From positions 1 through 14,197 of the forward strand of contig CAIOPD010000035.1 in NCBI GenBank assembly GCA_903860085.1: a DNA stretch of 14,197 nt, read 5' to 3'. Origin of the DNA: an uncultured Pseudomonadota bacterium. Lineage in GTDB: Bacteria > Pseudomonadota > Gammaproteobacteria > Burkholderiales > Methylophilaceae. The translations under genes and the position numbers were made by a program. How positions within the stretch are numbered: position 1 is the first letter of the stretch; the number at the start of each line of letters is the position of its first letter. Under the pieces are notes generated by a model. It did not search any database. It was not told the DNA's origin and saw only the letters and a program-made list of their open reading frames with translations. Positions 13,243 to 14,197 of the stretch are shown here, piece by piece.

Positions 13243-14197
13243 ATGTCACTCGGTTTATCCATACGCAAGCGGCGTAAGTCGCTGAATATTACATTACAAA
13301 CTCTAGCGCAGGCCATTAGCGCTGATGCTGGTAATTTGTCACGCATAGAAAGAGGTGAATTAGGCGCTTCCGAAGCGATGCTACGGAAAATTGCACAGGC
13401 GTTAAACTGCACCCCCGCTTATCTCTATGCGCAAAGTGATGTTGCACTAGCAGAATTGGTCAGCACCGAACATAGAACTGGTTTCGCTGCGGGCGCTTCT
13501 GGTGAAGACCCTTCTCGCAATAAACCTCAAGCGCAAGATTTCGTACAATGGTTTCGCTCAGCTACGCCATATATCCATGCCTTTGGAGGACGTACTTTTG
13601 TCATCGCATTTGGTGGCGAAGTGGTCGATGAAAAACAATTTGTCGCACTATCCCATGACCTTAATTTGCTTGCAAGCTTAGAAGTTAGACTTGTACTTGT
13701 ACATGGCGCAAGGCCACAAATTGAGCGACGTTTAAAACGCGATAAAATCACCCCTAAATTTGTCAACGGCCTACGTGTGACTGATGACCAAGCGATGGAA
13801 GCAGTCAAAGAAGCTAACGGCGCTATTCGAGTTGAAATAGAAGCCTTACTTTCAATGGGCTTAGTCAACTCTCCCATGGCTGGATCAGACATTAGAGTGG
13901 CTAGCGGCAACTTCATTACCGCCAAACCGCTAGGCATTCGTGATGGTGTTGATTTGCAGCATACCGGAGAAGTAAGAAGAGTAGATGCTGTCGGCATCCA
14001 AAAGCGGCTTGATGACGGCGAATTGGTATTGTTATCACCTTTGGGCTATTCACCCACTGGGGCAGCATTCAACCTGAGCTTAGAGGATGCCGCGGTGAGC
14101 ACAGCCATTGCGCTAGATGCGGATAAGTTGATTTTCTTAATGGATAGTGCCGGAGTGCATAATTTGCGCGGTGAGCTCTTACGTGAAATGACCGCGG
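13243..14197 (+). CDS. argA: N-acetylglutamate synthase with N-terminal XRE-type HTH domain (3' end outside window)
   Basis: One frame runs without a stop from ATG 13243 to the window edge, 318 codons so far. Residues 5-63 are an XRE/Cro helix-turn-helix domain (LSIRKRRKSLN, TLQTLAQAI, AGNLSRIERGE, EAMLRKIAQALN). Residues 66-98 are a linker. From 99 the sequence follows ArgA: FVQWFRSATPYIHAFGGRTF, VIAFGGEVV (120-128), LVLVHGARPQIE (152-161), LSMGLVNSPMAGSDIRV (203-219), SGNFITAKPLGIRDGVD (221-237). This is the amino-acid-kinase domain that acetylates glutamate, the first step of arginine synthesis, and binds arginine as feedback inhibitor. The C-terminal GNAT domain would lie beyond the edge. 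No ATG or GTG occurs between the HTH and kinase parts, only a TTG (13456) without a Shine-Dalgarno site, so a separate argA start is unlikely. AGGG at 13226-13229 is a distant, weak ribosome site. I know of no described HTH-ArgA protein. Confidence 0.88.
   Translation, partial: MSLGLSIRKRRKSLNITLQTLAQAISADAGNLSRIERGELGASEAMLRKIAQALNCTPAYLYAQSDVALAELVSTEHRTGFAAGASGEDPSRNKPQAQDFVQWFRSATPYIHAFGGRTFVIAFGGEVVDEKQFVALSHDLNLLASLEVRLVLVHGARPQIERRLKRDKITPKFVNGLRVTDDQAMEAVKEANGAIRVEIEALLSMGLVNSPMAGSDIRVASGNFITAKPLGIRDGVDLQHTGEVRRVDAVGIQKRLDDGELVLLSPLGYSPTGAAFNLSLEDAAVSTAIALDADKLIFLMDSAGVHNLRGELLREMTA

Noticed and set aside
13527..13997. A long minus-strand frame (156 codons) opposite argA
   Set aside because: The plus strand in this region encodes the conserved ArgA kinase domain; the antisense frame is low-complexity and matches no family I know.

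Overview
The window is a gene-dense, fairly AT-rich stretch of bacterial chromosome carrying central carbon metabolism genes. The order tkt-gap-pgk-pyk-purC, the protein sequences (GAPDH and DUF721 protein of betaproteobacterial type, PykA-type pyruvate kinase) and the low GC suggest a betaproteobacterium, most likely a methylotroph of the Methylophilaceae (Methylotenera-like). That placement is inference from gene order and protein flavour. I see no mobile element, tRNA, rRNA or CRISPR array.

Layout. Bases 2-250 (+) are the 3' end of a DUF721/DciA-like gene. A 336-base spacer follows, then hppA (+), a membrane H+-pumping pyrophosphatase. It faces ppa (-), the soluble pyrophosphatase, across one shared palindromic terminator. 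Upstream of ppa on the minus strand lies a co-oriented block, transcribed in the order tkt, gap, pgk, pyk, purC. These encode transketolase, GAPDH, phosphoglycerate kinase, pyruvate kinase and the purine enzyme SAICAR synthase. Intercistronic hairpins separate tkt from gap and pgk from pyk. The pgk-pyk one has a competing upstream pairing arm, as in an attenuator. Further upstream, also on the minus strand, is a two-gene unit: a thioredoxin-fold protein followed by a Gfo/Idh/MocA oxidoreductase. Divergent from it are rsmE (+), a 16S rRNA m3U1498 methyltransferase, and a gene that runs off the right edge.

That last gene is the most interesting item. From 13243 to the window end one uninterrupted reading frame encodes an N-terminal XRE/Cro-type helix-turn-helix domain, a short linker, and then the amino-acid-kinase domain of N-acetylglutamate synthase (ArgA). 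There is no usable ATG or GTG start between the two parts. A perfect palindrome (ATGTAA-ATA-TTACAT) sits just downstream of a plausible -10 box in front of the gene. The first enzyme of arginine synthesis may therefore carry its own DNA-binding domain and bind its own promoter. This is a hypothesis; the fusion itself is read directly from the sequence.

How the genes work together: transketolase, GAPDH, Pgk and Pyk cover sugar-phosphate rearrangement and lower glycolysis. The two pyrophosphatases remove or harvest the PPi made by biosynthesis. purC and argA are entry or mid steps of nucleotide and arginine synthesis. The fba gene often found between pyk and purC in betaproteobacteria is missing from that slot.
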